64,000 nt of DNA from Burkholderiaceae bacterium. GTDB taxonomy: Bacteria; Pseudomonadota; Gammaproteobacteria; Burkholderiales; Burkholderiaceae_C. The position numbers and the translations under genes were made by a program. Each line of letters opens with the position of its first letter. Within the stretch, counting starts at the first letter, position 1. The DNA is taken from assembly GCA_019745555.1 (NCBI GenBank), contig JAIESX010000009.1, forward strand, positions 45,071 through 109,070. Direction: 5' to 3'. Under the pieces are notes generated by a model that worked only from the letters and a program-made list of their open reading frames with translations, had not been told where the DNA came from and ran no database searches. Of the stretch, positions 1 through 8,244 are shown piece by piece.

Positions 1-123
1 AACGCGGCGTTTGACCCGGTCGCCAAGATCCCGGAGTTCAAGTACTGCGCGGTCTCGATCCGTCGTGGTGGCAAGCCGGCAAAGACGCAGGGCTTCGGTG
101 CGGCGGAGGTGATGCTGGGCTGA
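1..123 (+). CDS. 3' end of an unrecognised gene (partial)
   Basis: The window opens inside a reading frame that gives 40 residues and ends in TGA at 121-123, starting NAAFDPVAKIPEFKY and ending in AAEVMLG. The codons favour G or C in third position, and a strong terminator follows 30 nt later, so this is a real gene end and not a shadow. I do not recognise the family from this fragment. It is separated from the DUF3305 operon by the terminator, so it is probably a separate transcription unit. Confidence 0.6.
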   Translation, partial: NAAFDPVAKIPEFKYCAVSIRRGGKPAKTQGFGAAEVMLG

Positions 124-152
124 AGCGGCTTCGCCGACCCGGGTTGCCCACG

Positions 153-180
153 GCCCTGCGCCACAGCGCAGGGCTTTTTT
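153..180 (+). terminator. Rho-independent terminator
   Basis: An 8-bp perfect GC-rich stem (GCCCTGCG at 153-160 with CGCAGGGC at 167-174), a 6-nt loop and a run of six T. It closes the transcript of the partial gene at the left edge and insulates the formate dehydrogenase accessory operon that starts after it. Confidence 0.9.
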
Positions 181-204
181 CATGTGCACGTGCCGTTTGG
201 GTTT

Positions 205-219
205 GCGACAATTTGTCGC
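205..219. promoter_or_regulatory. Palindromic regulator site upstream of the DUF3305 operon
   Basis: GCGACA-ATT-TGTCGC is a perfect inverted repeat lying 50-64 nt before the DUF3305 start. With one flanking base pair on each side it matches 16 of 18 positions of the palindrome at 7707-7723, which lies between the sigma-54 regulator gene and the formate dehydrogenase operon. I infer that both bind the same protein, most simply the adjacent NtrC-family regulator. I see no convincing GG-N10-GC sigma-54 element between this site and the gene, so the promoter type here is open. Confidence 0.6.
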
Positions 220-268
220 GTCAGAGCGCGTAGGCAGGTCTTTTCCTATCCGCTACAGTGACGGCTGT

Positions 269-829
269 ATGAACAGCAAGCAAACCTCCCTGCCGGTGGC
301 CGTCGTGATGCGCAAGGTGCGCATCACCGGCCCCATGAGCCAGTGGCAACCCTGGCGCTGGGAGCTGGCCGATGTGGTCCTGCACGAGCCGGCCTTTGGG
401 GGCGAGCCGCGCCGCTTGCGCCAGGACGAGGACGGCGAGCAATGGCTGCATCCCGGCTTCACGGTCGAGCTCTTCCGCGACGATGCCGAAGGCTATTACC
501 TCAACGCCACCACGCCCGCGCCCTGCTGGTTCGTGCTCTGGCGCATGGATGAAGAGGCTTCGGTGGCCGATGAGCCCATCCCACGTCCGGTCGCCGTGTC
601 CGTGAGCTACCACGATGCCGGGCGCTGGCTGGACGCCCAGGAGACGGTCGAACAGGTGCCCGCGCCACCTGAGGTGGTGGACTGGTTCCGGGCCTACGCT
701 GATGAGCATTACGTGATCGAACCCAAACGGCGCAAGCGCCCGGACAGCTTCAAGCCCCTGACCGACCGGTTCGGCAACCCGGCCTCGGTGAGCACCGAAA
801 AGAAATACGGCGGAGGCGAGCATGGCTGA
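269..829 (+). CDS. DUF3305 domain protein of the formate dehydrogenase cluster
   Basis: A 186-residue protein starting MNSKQTSLPVAVVMRKV. The frame stays open upstream to an ATG at 182, but that start lies at the very end of the T-tract of the preceding terminator and upstream of the operator palindrome, so the ATG at 269 is preferred. There is no signal peptide or membrane segment, so it is probably cytoplasmic. DUF3305 proteins are found in formate dehydrogenase gene clusters next to DUF3306 and TorD-type chaperones; their molecular function is not established. The gene overlaps the DUF3306 gene by 8 nt, which implies coupled translation. The family call rests on the sequence together with the characteristic gene order. 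Confidence 0.8.
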   Translation: MNSKQTSLPVAVVMRKVRITGPMSQWQPWRWELADVVLHEPAFGGEPRRLRQDEDGEQWLHPGFTVELFRDDAEGYYLNATTPAPCWFVLWRMDEEASVADEPIPRPVAVSVSYHDAGRWLDAQETVEQVPAPPEVVDWFRAYADEHYVIEPKRRKRPDSFKPLTDRFGNPASVSTEKKYGGGEHG

Positions 830-1424
830 GGGATTCCTGGGCCGCTGGTCGCAGCGCAAGCAGGCCTTGCGCGAGGGCAAGCCTGTCGAGGAGCCACCGG
901 CGCCCGCCGCTACTCCGCCCGTCCCGGAGGTTGTTGCGCGCCCACAGCCCGCTGCCGAGACGATGGTCGCACCGGAGGTGGTGGAGGCACCCCCGCCGCC
1001 CACACTGGAAGATGTGCAGACCCTGACACCGCAGTCCGATTTCCGGCGCTACGTTGCGGGCGATGTGGATCCTGCGGTCAAGCACGCGGCCATGCGCAAG
1101 CTCTTTTCCGATCCGCACTTCAACGTGATGGACGGGCTGGACATCTACATCGACGACTACAACACGCCCAACCCCATGCCAGCCTCCATGCTGCGCAAGA
1201 TGGCCAGTGCCCATTTCCTGGGCCTGGTCGAGGACGAGAAGAAATCCCCACCTGCAGCCGCGCAGCCGGCCCAGGCATCTGTACCGGCGCACAGCGACCC
1301 GGAGCCCGAGGCTTCCGAGGTGCGCGCCACCGAACCCGACGAGACCCCACACCATGACGACGCTGATCTGCGACTGCAACAAGACCATGCCGCTGGACCC
1401 CAAGGGCCTGGGGGCAGCGCTTGA
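822..1424 (+). CDS. DUF3306 domain protein
   Basis: A 200-residue protein. The N-terminus (MAEGFLGRWSQRKQ) is the conserved DUF3306 opening. A Pro/Ala/Val-rich linker spans roughly residues 25-65. The folded core around residues 65-135 contains the conserved stretch with DFRRYVAGDVDP, LFSDPHFNVMDGLDIYIDDY and a final MLRKMASAHFLGL. The C-terminal 60 residues are acidic and low in complexity. The gene overlaps its upstream neighbour by 8 nt and its downstream neighbour by 71 nt. The long downstream overlap covers only the disordered tail. The role is unknown; the family travels with FDH and is thought to help assembly or maturation. Confidence 0.8.
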   Translation: MAEGFLGRWSQRKQALREGKPVEEPPAPAATPPVPEVVARPQPAAETMVAPEVVEAPPPPTLEDVQTLTPQSDFRRYVAGDVDPAVKHAAMRKLFSDPHFNVMDGLDIYIDDYNTPNPMPASMLRKMASAHFLGLVEDEKKSPPAAAQPAQASVPAHSDPEPEASEVRATEPDETPHHDDADLRLQQDHAAGPQGPGGSA

Positions 1425-3441
1425 CGAAACGCTGACGACGCACAGCACCCTGTGCCGGCGCGAAGCCGGTGCCTTCCAGCAGGCGCTCGGCCGGGGCGAC
1501 GAGGTCGTCGTCGCCTGCACGCAGGAGGCTCGCCTCTTCGGCGAGATCGCCCAGCAGACCGAAGGTGCACAGGCCGTGCCCATCCGCTTCGTCAACATCC
1601 GCGAGACCGGGGGCTGGAGCAAGGATGCCAGCAAGGCCATGCCCAAGATGGCCGCCTTGCTGGCGGCGGCGCGCCTGCCCGACCCCGAGCCCGTGCCCAC
1701 GGTGACCTACAGGAGCGCGGGGCGTCTGCTGATCGTCGGCGCACTCGATGCCGCCGAGCGTGCCGCCGATCTGCTGGCCGACAGCCTGGACGTCACGATC
1801 TTCAGCACCGGCGCCGGTGCCGAGGGCGGCATGCAGGAACGCCGCTACCCCGTGATGAGCGGGCGCATCGAGGCGCTCACGGGCTGGCTGGGTGCCTTCG
1901 AGCTTCAGTGGCAGACCACCAATGCCATCGACCTGGACCTGTGCACGCGCTGCAATGCCTGCATTGCCGCCTGCCCGGAAGGGGCCATCGGCTTCGATTA
2001 CCAGATCGACAGCGCCAAGTGCAAGTCCCACCGCGCCTGTGTCAAGGTTTGCGGCGTGGCCGGGGCGATCGACTTCACGCGCGAGCCGCAGTCGGACAAG
2101 GAGACCTTCGACCTCGTGCTCGATCTTCGTGGCACCCCGGCCTTCAGTCAGCATGCCCGGCCCCAGGGCTATTTCCTCTGGGATGGCCACGACCCGCGCA
2201 CCCTGATCGAGCTGCGCGGCCTGGTCGGCGAGTTCGAGAAGCCCAAGTTCTTCACCTACAAGCAGAAGCTCTGCGCGCACAGCCGCAACGAGAAGACCGG
2301 CTGCAATGCCTGCATCGAGGTCTGCTCGGCCTCGGCCATCAGCTCCGAGAAGGAGCGCCAGCAGATCAAGGTCAATCCCAACCTCTGCGTGGGCTGCGGC
2401 GCCTGCACCACGGTCTGCCCAAGTGGGGCGCTGAGCTTTGCCTACCCGCGTGCCAGCGAGCAGGGCGTGAAGTTCAAGACCCTGCTGTCGGCCTACCAGC
2501 GAGCCGGCGGACGCGAGCCAGCGCTCCTGCTGCACAGCCAGCAGGCCGGCGCCCGCCTGATCGGCGACCTGGGCCGCGCTGCGCGGATCGACCCCGATGT
2601 GCGTGGCGTGCCTGCGCGGGTCATTCCTGTGCCGCTCTGGCACACCGCGTCGCTGGGCCTGGAGGTCTGGCTGTCGGCCATGGCCTATGGCGCCCGCAAC
2701 GTCTGGGTGCTGATGACGGGCGAGGAGGCACCGCAGTACCTGGAGGCGGTGCGCGCACAGATGAATGTGGCGCAGACCATCCTCGCGGGCCTGGGCTACA
2801 CGGGTGAACATTTCCGCTTGTTGCATGCCCGCGATGCCCGCGACCTGGCCGAGCTGGACGCAGCCCTGCAGGCAGCGCCGGCCCAGGGCGTGGGCAGGAC
2901 CGCCAGCTTTGCCGTGCAGGCCGACAAGCGCGCCACGCTGGAGCTCGCGCTGGACCATCTGGTCGAGCAGGCCCCGGCCAAGCCCGAACTCATCGCCCTG
3001 CCGGCCCAGGGCTCGCCGCTGGGGGCGCTGGCCGTCAACAAGGATGCCTGCACGATGTGCCTGAGCTGCGTGAATGCCTGCCCGGCCAGCGCATTGCAGG
3101 ACAACCCGAATGCACCGCAGCTGCGTTTCATCGAGAAGAACTGCGTGCAGTGCGGCCTGTGCGTCAAGACCTGTCCCGAGCAGGCACTGAGCCTGGTACC
3201 GCAGCTGCGGCTGACGCCGCAGCGCAAGGAGGCCGTGGTCATCAACGAGATGCAGCCCTATGCCTGCGTGCGCTGCGGCAAGCCCTTCGGCACGCTCAAG
3301 GCCATCGAGGCCATGCTGGGCAAGCTGGCCGGCCACGCCATGTTCCAGGGCGAAGCCCTGGAGCGGCTGAAGATGTGCGGCGACTGCCGTGTGATCGACA
3401 TCTACAGCAATCCCAACGAAACCAAGATCACCGACCTCTGA
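1354..3441 (+). CDS. Multi-cluster 4Fe-4S ferredoxin-type protein of the FDH cluster
   Basis: A 695-residue protein. The start MTTLICDCNK at 1354 is chosen because the open frame upstream reads the DUF3306 gene out of phase. Three pairs of 4Fe-4S motifs are visible, at about residues 197-240 (CTRCNACIAACP), 317-365 (CNACIEVC, CVGCGACTTVCP) and 565-615 (CTMCLSCVNACP, CVQCGLCVKTCP). A C-terminal CVRC...CGDC pair near 638-677 could bind zinc or iron. The protein looks like a soluble electron carrier. The context (DUF3305, DUF3306, TorD) suggests that it hands electrons to, or helps load, the formate dehydrogenase, but the partner is not known from sequence. Confidence 0.85.
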   Translation: MTTLICDCNKTMPLDPKGLGAALDETLTTHSTLCRREAGAFQQALGRGDEVVVACTQEARLFGEIAQQTEGAQAVPIRFVNIRETGGWSKDASKAMPKMAALLAAARLPDPEPVPTVTYRSAGRLLIVGALDAAERAADLLADSLDVTIFSTGAGAEGGMQERRYPVMSGRIEALTGWLGAFELQWQTTNAIDLDLCTRCNACIAACPEGAIGFDYQIDSAKCKSHRACVKVCGVAGAIDFTREPQSDKETFDLVLDLRGTPAFSQHARPQGYFLWDGHDPRTLIELRGLVGEFEKPKFFTYKQKLCAHSRNEKTGCNACIEVCSASAISSEKERQQIKVNPNLCVGCGACTTVCPSGALSFAYPRASEQGVKFKTLLSAYQRAGGREPALLLHSQQAGARLIGDLGRAARIDPDVRGVPARVIPVPLWHTASLGLEVWLSAMAYGARNVWVLMTGEEAPQYLEAVRAQMNVAQTILAGLGYTGEHFRLLHARDARDLAELDAALQAAPAQGVGRTASFAVQADKRATLELALDHLVEQAPAKPELIALPAQGSPLGALAVNKDACTMCLSCVNACPASALQDNPNAPQLRFIEKNCVQCGLCVKTCPEQALSLVPQLRLTPQRKEAVVINEMQPYACVRCGKPFGTLKAIEAMLGKLAGHAMFQGEALERLKMCGDCRVIDIYSNPNETKITDL

Positions 3442-3454
3442 AGAGACCGACACG

Positions 3455-4090
3455 ATGAGCACGGACAAGAACACCGAAGACGCGCAACTGGCGCAAGGAA
3501 CGCTGGACGAGGAGACGGCCCGTGCCGAGGTCTATGGCCTGCTCGCTGCGCTCTACTACGCACCGCCCGGCGATGAGCTGCTGGCGCAGCTGCGTGTGGC
3601 GGCCACCGAGGCGCCGGCCGAAGGCGGCTTTCTGGAGGAGCCCTGGCGCGGCCTGGTGGGTGTCGCGCGCGACATGGAGCTGGCGGCTGTGACCGGCGAA
3701 TACCACACGCTGTTCGGCGGCGTGGGCAAGCCCGAGGTCTATCTCTTTGCCTCGCACTATCTCAGCGGCTTCCTCAACGAGAAACCGCTGGTGCAGCTGC
3801 GTGAGGCGCTGGCTGCGCTGGGCCTGGCGCGCGACGAGACCTTGCCCGAGACCGAGGACCACATTGCCTACCTCTGTGAAGTCATGCGCTACCTGATCGC
3901 GGGCGACGACGTGGCCGTGGCCAACCTCACGAAGCAGCGCGAGTTCTTCGTCGACTACCTGCAACCCTGGGTGAACCAGCTCTGCGACGCACTCGAGGCG
4001 CATCCGCGGGCACGCTTCTACGCCGCGCTGGCGGGCTTCACGCGCGCCTTCATCTCGGTCGAGCAGCAGGGCTTCGACATGCTGGACTAG
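3455..4090 (+). CDS. TorD/DmsD family redox-enzyme maturation chaperone
   Basis: A 211-residue, all-helical, cysteine-poor protein. Family features are YHTLFGGVGKPEV near residues 83-95 and the EDHIAYLCEVMRYLI helix near 130-145, both typical of TorD-type chaperones that hold the molybdoenzyme precursor until cofactor insertion and Tat export. The natural client here is the Tat-dependent catalytic subunit at 8245-11205. It is the last gene of the first rightward operon, 13 nt after the ferredoxin gene. Its stop codon overlaps by 4 nt the stop codon of the convergent sensor kinase gene. Confidence 0.85.
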   Translation: MSTDKNTEDAQLAQGTLDEETARAEVYGLLAALYYAPPGDELLAQLRVAATEAPAEGGFLEEPWRGLVGVARDMELAAVTGEYHTLFGGVGKPEVYLFASHYLSGFLNEKPLVQLREALAALGLARDETLPETEDHIAYLCEVMRYLIAGDDVAVANLTKQREFFVDYLQPWVNQLCDALEAHPRARFYAALAGFTRAFISVEQQGFDMLD

Positions 4091-6207
4091 GCGCGTCGCG
4101 CTTCCATCGGACCGGTCGGCCCCTCCTGCGGCGCCAGCGGCTCGGTCAGGAGCCAGACGCGGAAGGTCGCGCCCGGGCTGTCTTCGCCGAGTTCCCGGCG
4201 GTTCAGGCCCTCGATGCTGCCGCCATAGCGCTCGACCAGCCCCACGCTGATCCAAAGGCCCAGGCCGTTGCCATCGTTCTTGGTGGTGAAGAAGGGGCGG
4301 AACAGGCGCTCCTTGACGCGTTCCGAGAGCCCTGGTCCCGTATCGCTGATCTCCAGCAGCACGCCGGCCTTGCCGTCCTCGCGGTCACGCGTGCGCAGGC
4401 GCAGCGTACCGCCCTCGGGCATGACCTGGATGGCATTGATCATGAGGTTGATCACCACCTGCTGCAGCTCCTGCCGGTTGATGCCGGTGCGCGCCGTGGC
4501 CTGCAGATCGCGCAGTACTTCGATGTGTGTGCGGGCCAGCAGATGGGCCACGAGCACCAGCGAGTTCTCCAGCACCTGGTTCGCATCCACCGCTTCCACA
4601 TAGCCGGCATACTCGGTCGGGCGCGCGTATTGCAGCAGCTGGGTGACGATGAGGCGCATGCGCTCGACCTGCTGGTCCAGCAGCCTGAGCTCGGCCTGCA
4701 CCGGCGCGGCCTGTGGCCCGAGGGTTTCGCGCATCAGATCCAGATTGCCCTGGATCACGGCGATGGGGTTGTTGATCTCGTGCGCCACGCTGGCCGTGAG
4801 CTGGCCGATGGCGGCGAGCTTCTCGGACTTGACCAGCTGGGCCTGGGCCTGCTGCAGCGAGGCGTTGCTCTGTGCGAGCTCGCGTGTGCGTTCGATCACC
4901 TTGGCGTCGAGTTCCTCGGCCCAGCGCTGCAGCGCGCGGGTCTTGTCGTCGATCACGTCCAGCAGCTCGTCCAGGTGCCCGGCCAGCGCGCCGATCTCGT
5001 CGCGCGCGCTGACCGCGCCCACGCGTGCGCCTGTGTCGCCATCCTCCACGCGCTGCATGGTCTGGTTCATCTGCTCCAGGGGACGGAAGATGCTGCGCGC
5101 CCAGCGCAGCGAGAACAGCGCGGCCAGGATCATCACCAGCACGAAGATGCCGACGATGAGCGCGAGCATGCCGTACTTGACGTAGCGAAAGGGCTGCTCC
5201 AGGTAGCCGACATAGAGCATGCCGACGCGCTCACCGCCAGCGTCGACCAGCGGCTCGTAGGCCGAGACATACCAGTCGTTGACCACGAAGGCGCGGTCCA
5301 GCCAGGTCTCGCCGCGGCTGAGCACCGCTTCGCGCACGGCCTGCGAGACGCGCGTGCCGATGGCGCGCTCGTCGCGGAACAGGCGCACATTGGTGGTAAT
5401 GCGCACATCGTCCATGAAGAGCGTGGCGGTGCCGTGGCTGCCGAAGGGCAGCGAGCCTTCGGGGTAGACGATGCGGTTGATGTGGTCGATGAAGGGCAGG
5501 TTCTGGTTGAGCAGCACGCCACCGCGCAGCAGCGCCACGATGCTGCCGTCGGCACCGCGCACAGGCGTGGTGGCCAGCATCACGAGGGCGCGGTCTTCGA
5601 CGCTGCGCGTGGTCGGTACGGCGCTGCGGGTGGCGATCAAAGGGATATGGAGGCGCGGGGCCAGGTGCGGCGCCAGGGCCAGCAGATCGGCGGGCTCGAG
5701 CCGGGCCAGCGCCGCCTGGTCCGTGCTGATGCGCGCGTGGATGGCCGCCGGGCCACTGGCGGGCGCGCGCAACTCGGCCGAAGGACTGGCGGTGGGCAGC
5801 CAGCCGGCGGTGATGAGCCGGCCGTCGAGTGCGTAGAGGTTGAAGAAATCGAAGCCCAGCCGCTGGCGCTCGCGCATCAGCAGGGACTGCACGGCGGGCA
5901 GGTCGCGGGTGTGCAGCGACTGGTACAGGGCCTGCGAGGCGGCCACGGCCTGCGTGCCCGAGCCCACTTCGGAGAGCACCTGCTCGAAATAACCGCGCGC
6001 CACGGCCAGGTCGCTGCGCACCTTGGTGATCAGCAGGCGGTCGTAGGCGGCGTTGCCCCAGATCACCAGCGCGCCCACCAGCAGCGGCAGCACCACCAGC
6101 AGCGGCAGCAGGGCCATGGCCAGCAGCTTGTTGCGGATGGAATGCGTGAGCCAGCGTGGCGCGAGCAGGGCGCGCAACCTTGGCCAGGGCTTCACGAGAG
6201 GGCCCAT
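4087..6207 (-). CDS. Membrane sensor histidine kinase (cache-HAMP-HisKA-HATPase)
   Basis: A 706-residue protein with two membrane segments (about 28-50 and 345-367) around a roughly 295-residue periplasmic sensor region of the cache type, with a typical VGMLYVGYLEQPF end. A HAMP linker (about 368-420), a coiled coil, a HisKA dimerisation domain with phospho-acceptor His476 in SVAHEINNP, and an HATPase domain (NLMINAIQVMPEGG, DTGPGL, TTKNDGNGLGL) follow. It overlaps the response regulator gene by 16 nt, so the two are co-translated. The pair stands between the two FDH-related operons and presumably senses a small molecule; formate is a guess from context only. Confidence 0.93.
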   Translation of the reverse strand: MGPLVKPWPRLRALLAPRWLTHSIRNKLLAMALLPLLVVLPLLVGALVIWGNAAYDRLLITKVRSDLAVARGYFEQVLSEVGSGTQAVAASQALYQSLHTRDLPAVQSLLMRERQRLGFDFFNLYALDGRLITAGWLPTASPSAELRAPASGPAAIHARISTDQAALARLEPADLLALAPHLAPRLHIPLIATRSAVPTTRSVEDRALVMLATTPVRGADGSIVALLRGGVLLNQNLPFIDHINRIVYPEGSLPFGSHGTATLFMDDVRITTNVRLFRDERAIGTRVSQAVREAVLSRGETWLDRAFVVNDWYVSAYEPLVDAGGERVGMLYVGYLEQPFRYVKYGMLALIVGIFVLVMILAALFSLRWARSIFRPLEQMNQTMQRVEDGDTGARVGAVSARDEIGALAGHLDELLDVIDDKTRALQRWAEELDAKVIERTRELAQSNASLQQAQAQLVKSEKLAAIGQLTASVAHEINNPIAVIQGNLDLMRETLGPQAAPVQAELRLLDQQVERMRLIVTQLLQYARPTEYAGYVEAVDANQVLENSLVLVAHLLARTHIEVLRDLQATARTGINRQELQQVVINLMINAIQVMPEGGTLRLRTRDREDGKAGVLLEISDTGPGLSERVKERLFRPFFTTKNDGNGLGLWISVGLVERYGGSIEGLNRRELGEDSPGATFRVWLLTEPLAPQEGPTGPMEARRA

Positions 6208-7580
6208 TCGGCGCAGCGCCGCTCCAGGGTGCGGCGCGAGATGCCCAGCAGCTGTGCGGCCCGGGTCTTGTCGCCCTGCACCGAGTCGAGCACGGCAAGG
6301 ATGTGCTGCTTTTCCAGCGTGTGCAGGTCGGTCGGTGCCGCTGTGGCAGCGCGGCGTTTCTTGTCCATGGCATAGAGCGCCGACACGTTGAGCGTGCCCA
6401 GAATCAGCGAGCGCTCGATCAGGTTGCGCAGTTCGCGCACATTGCCCGGCCAGTCGTACTGCGTGAGGTAATCCATCTCGGCGGCCGTTAGCTGCAGTGG
6501 CAAGGCCCCCAGCACGGGGGCGAGCTGGCTGGTGAAGTGCTGCACGAGGTCGGGAATGTCCTCCTTGTGCTCGCGCAGCGGTGGCAGGGCGAGCTCCACC
6601 ACCTGCAGGCGGTAGTAGAGATCCTTGCGAAAGCGCCCCTCGGCCACCTCCTGCTGCAGGTCGCGGTTGGTGGCGGCGATGATGCGCACGTTCACCGGCA
6701 GCAGCTGCTGGCTGCCCACCGGCCGGATCTGCAGGTCTTCGAGCGCGCGCAGCAGGGTGGCCTGCAGCGCCAGCGGCAGCTCGGCTACCTCATCGAGGAA
6801 CAGCGTACCGCCCTGGGCGTAATAGAACAGGCCGTCGCGCGCGCGTGTGGCGCCGGCGAACGCTCCCTTGGCGTGGCCGAAGAGCTCGCTCTCCATCTGC
6901 TCGGGCGAGACCGAGGCGCAGTTGACCGGCACGAAGGGGCCGTGCGCGCGCGGACTCAGGGCGTGCAGGGCGCGCGCCACCAGCTCCTTGCCCGTGCCCG
7001 ATTCGCCCTGCAGCAGCACCGTGCTGTTGACCGGGGCGACGCGGCGCACCGAGGCCGACAGCTCGGCGATCTGGGTCGAGCGCCCGACGAGGCCGTTGTC
7101 GGCGAACTGGCTGCGCGCCAGCGTGTGGCGCAGCACGAAGTTTTCGCGCGCCAGCCGTGCACTCTCGTAGCAGCGCCGCACGGCGTTGAGGATCTGCGGC
7201 ACGCGAAAGGGCTTGAGGATGAAGTCCGAGGCGCCGGCACGCAGCGCCTCGATGGCCGTGTCCAGGTCGGCAAAAGCCGTGATCAGGATGACCTGGCCCG
7301 TGTAGCCGTGCTCGCGCAGGTCCTTGAGCCAGACCACGCCATTCATGCCGGGCAGGGCGATGTCCAGAATGATCAGATCGACGTGGTGGTCACGCAGCAG
7401 CGCGGCGCCGTCTTCCGCGCTACCGGCCTCGTGCACGGTCTGGCAGCGCGGCCCCAGGGTCTTGACGAGGAAGTTGCGCATGCCCGGCTCGTCGTCGACG
7501 ACGAGGATGGACCAGTAGGGCCAGCCTTCGGCCATCTTGGCGCTATCGGCCGGGTGCGGGGTCGGGGTCACGTTGTGCAT
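6192..7580 (-). CDS. NtrC-family sigma-54 dependent response regulator
   Basis: A 462-residue protein with start MHNVTPTPHP at 7580; the longer frame reading back to 7724 would run into the regulatory palindrome. An N-terminal receiver domain has phospho-acceptor Asp73 (LIILDIALPG) and DDE at 29-31. The AAA+ domain has Walker A GESGTGK (192-198), Walker B GGTLFLDEV (257-265) and the sigma-54 contact loop at 239-244. That loop reads GAFAGA instead of the usual GAFTGA. The C-terminal Fis-type helix-turn-helix includes TRAAQLLGISRRTLERR. It is cognate to the overlapping kinase and very likely activates the promoter at 7898-7911. Confidence 0.93.
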   Translation of the reverse strand: MHNVTPTPHPADSAKMAEGWPYWSILVVDDEPGMRNFLVKTLGPRCQTVHEAGSAEDGAALLRDHHVDLIILDIALPGMNGVVWLKDLREHGYTGQVILITAFADLDTAIEALRAGASDFILKPFRVPQILNAVRRCYESARLARENFVLRHTLARSQFADNGLVGRSTQIAELSASVRRVAPVNSTVLLQGESGTGKELVARALHALSPRAHGPFVPVNCASVSPEQMESELFGHAKGAFAGATRARDGLFYYAQGGTLFLDEVAELPLALQATLLRALEDLQIRPVGSQQLLPVNVRIIAATNRDLQQEVAEGRFRKDLYYRLQVVELALPPLREHKEDIPDLVQHFTSQLAPVLGALPLQLTAAEMDYLTQYDWPGNVRELRNLIERSLILGTLNVSALYAMDKKRRAATAAPTDLHTLEKQHILAVLDSVQGDKTRAAQLLGISRRTLERRCAEWALS

Positions 7581-7706
7581 GCGGGAAGTGAAGGATTCTA
7601 GCGAGCACTTCCGAGTGATTTTCTCGGGTATCGCGTGTTTCGACCTGCGTGCAACACGGCGAGGAGATTCGAATTGGGAAGCATTCTTATCTGCTGCATG
7701 ATGACT

Positions 7707-7723
7707 TGCGACAACTTGTCGCA
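7707..7723. promoter_or_regulatory. Upstream activator palindrome for the FDH operon
   Basis: TGCGACA-ACT-TGTCGCA is a perfect inverted repeat with 7-bp arms and a 3-nt centre. It is nearly identical to the palindrome at 205-219. It lies about 175-190 bp upstream of the -24/-12 element at 7898-7911, a normal distance for an enhancer-like site of a sigma-54 activator, and about 127 bp upstream of the regulator gene itself. Binding by the adjacent regulator is inference. Confidence 0.65.
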
Positions 7724-7897
7724 TCGTCTGCGTCAGGCTGTCTTCTCACGGATCCGATGCTGCGAAGCAGCAATCACGCAAAGCCCTGTGCCGCCTTGGT
7801 GTGCCTGCGTCGTAGGTCGAGCATGAGTGCGCGTGTAAATATCAGCCATTACTAAATTAAGGTGCTCCACGAGGGAAAACACGGTCAGGACTTATCA

Positions 7898-7911
7898 GGA
7901 GATTCGCTTGC
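7898..7911 (+). promoter_or_regulatory. Predicted sigma-54 (-24/-12) promoter of the FDH operon
   Basis: GG at 7898-7899 and GC at 7910-7911 are separated by exactly 10 nt, and the -12 part reads CTTGCT, matching the TTGCW consensus. The -24 side (CAGGAGA) matches the invariant GG but not the CAC that often follows. Transcription would begin near 7923 and leave a leader of about 80 nt. Support comes from the sigma-54 activator encoded next door and the activator palindrome upstream. Confidence 0.6.
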
Positions 7912-8002
7912 TGAATCGACTCCGCGTTGATAAATTCGCAGGAGGTTATGCATATCCGTTCCTATCCTGGTAACGGATAAACGTTAGTCACAGGAGACCA
8001 GC

Positions 8003-8212
8003 ATGAGTCAACAAGCCCAAGGGAAATTGTCGCGTCGCACCCTGTTCGCAGGGGCGGGCACGGTCGGTGCCGTGGCCGCGGTGGCCAGTCTGCTGCCGGC
8101 CGCACAGCCGGCCGAACAGGCTGCCCAGGAGCTCAAGCCCGCGCCCAACAAGGGTGGCGGCTACCAGCTGACCGAACACGTCAAGCATTACTACCAGACC
8201 ACCCGCCTCTAA
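8003..8212 (+). CDS. Small twin-arginine signal protein of the FDH operon
   Basis: A 69-residue protein with a Tat signal at its N-terminus (SRRTLFAGAGTVGAVAAVASLLP, about residues 10-32) and a short mature part ending VKHYYQTTRL. Such formate-region Tat proteins are found directly before the formate dehydrogenase catalytic gene in many proteobacteria. Their function is unknown; a role in assembly or as a small periplasmic subunit is plausible. It is the first gene after the predicted sigma-54 promoter, has a strong ribosome-binding site, and ends 32 nt before the catalytic subunit gene. Confidence 0.85.
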   Translation: MSQQAQGKLSRRTLFAGAGTVGAVAAVASLLPAAQPAEQAAQELKPAPNKGGGYQLTEHVKHYYQTTRL

Positions 8213-8244
8213 ACACCAAGTCAAAGCTCAAGCTGGAGAGAGAC

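Larger units (their letters stand above)
7581..8002. promoter_or_regulatory. 422-bp divergent control region between regulator and FDH operon
   Basis: This stretch holds no convincing gene. From left to right it contains the leader of the leftward regulator gene, the palindrome at 7707-7723, an AT-rich patch at about 7837-7862 that could bend DNA or bind IHF, and a sigma-54 type promoter at 7898-7911. A final segment contains CCGTTCCTATCCTGGTAACGG near 7955, an imperfect inverted repeat in the predicted 5' leader. A good ribosome-binding site (ACAGGAG) precedes the ATG at 8003. Activator site, bend and -24/-12 element in this order and at this spacing are the classic arrangement for an NtrC-type activator. 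Confidence 0.65.

Noticed and set aside
7581..7724. N-terminal extension of the sigma-54 regulator to 7724
   Set aside because: The extra 48 residues are basic, without conserved features, and would start inside the activator palindrome.
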